A stretch of 6,653 nucleotides of DNA from Firmicutes bacterium UBA2296 (GTDB taxonomy: Bacteria; Bacillota; UBA994): the NCBI GenBank assembly GCA_002345475.1, contig DDWC01000067.1, positions 14,806 to 21,458 on the forward strand. Reading direction: 5' to 3'. The notes beneath the pieces are model-generated. The model worked only from the letters and a program-made list of their open reading frames with translations, had not been told where the DNA came from and did not search any database. Both the position numbers and the translations under genes were made by a program. Shown piece by piece: positions 6,643 to 6,653 of the stretch; positions within the stretch are counted from its first letter, which is position 1; each line of letters opens with the position of its first letter.

Positions 6643-6653
6643 GATTACTCTTT
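6626..6653 (+). CDS. pgsA: Probable PgsA (CDP-diacylglycerol-glycerol-3-phosphate 3-phosphatidyltransferase), N-terminal fragment
   Basis: Only nine codons are inside the window, reading MTLANKITL, followed by one base. This matches the usual start of PgsA (M-x-L-A-N-K-I-T-L/ N-L-A-N-x-L-T type), a membrane enzyme making phosphatidylglycerophosphate, the precursor of phosphatidylglycerol and cardiolipin. The ATG lies 17 bases before the end of rimO in a different frame, behind a G-rich stretch, and pgsA commonly follows rimO or rodZ in Bacillota. The call rests on a very short peptide plus gene order; the catalytic CDP-alcohol phosphotransferase motif lies beyond the window. Confidence 0.7.

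Overview
The window is a fully coding, single-strand segment of a bacterial chromosome. All six genes read on the + strand: the 3' end of uppP (undecaprenyl-diphosphatase), a complete ftsK/spoIIIE DNA translocase, a rodZ-like membrane HTH protein, a YgiQ-family radical SAM protein, rimO (ribosomal protein S12 methylthiotransferase), and the first nine codons of what looks like pgsA (phosphatidylglycerolphosphate synthase). I see no rRNA, tRNA, mobile element or CRISPR array, and no stretch over 300 bases without a gene. The largest gap between genes is 27 bases.

The gene order ftsK/spoIIIE - rodZ - (ygiQ) - rimO - pgsA resembles clusters found in Bacillota, especially Clostridia and Peptococcaceae-like lineages, where the run often continues into cinA and recA. 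Strong purine-rich Shine-Dalgarno sequences, by-eye G+C somewhat above 50 %, and the FtsK/SpoIIIE and HTH/DUF4115 RodZ sequence types all fit a moderately GC-rich member of that phylum. This is inference from gene order and family resemblance; genus cannot be set from the sequence alone.

Layout: uppP ends at 377, and its stop codon lies inside the ribosome binding site of ftsK (start 389). ftsK ends at 2614 and rodZ follows after 18 bases. rodZ ends at 3406. Its stop codon sits in the loop of a perfect 6-bp hairpin followed by seven T (3397-3419), a good candidate intrinsic terminator or attenuator. The Shine-Dalgarno of ygiQ begins two bases after the T-run. ygiQ and rimO share a 4-base GTGA overlap, and rimO overlaps the putative pgsA by 17 bases. 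The right half (ygiQ-rimO-pgsA) is therefore tightly coupled. The hairpin is the only obvious transcriptional break in the window.

Functionally the left half concerns the cell envelope and division: lipid-carrier recycling, chromosome pumping through the septum, and cell-shape scaffolding. The right half pairs two [4Fe-4S] radical SAM enzymes, one of unknown substrate and one modifying ribosomal protein S12, ahead of phospholipid synthesis. I found no convincing novel system. The most interesting points are the stop-codon-in-terminator-loop arrangement and the tandem, overlapping radical SAM genes.
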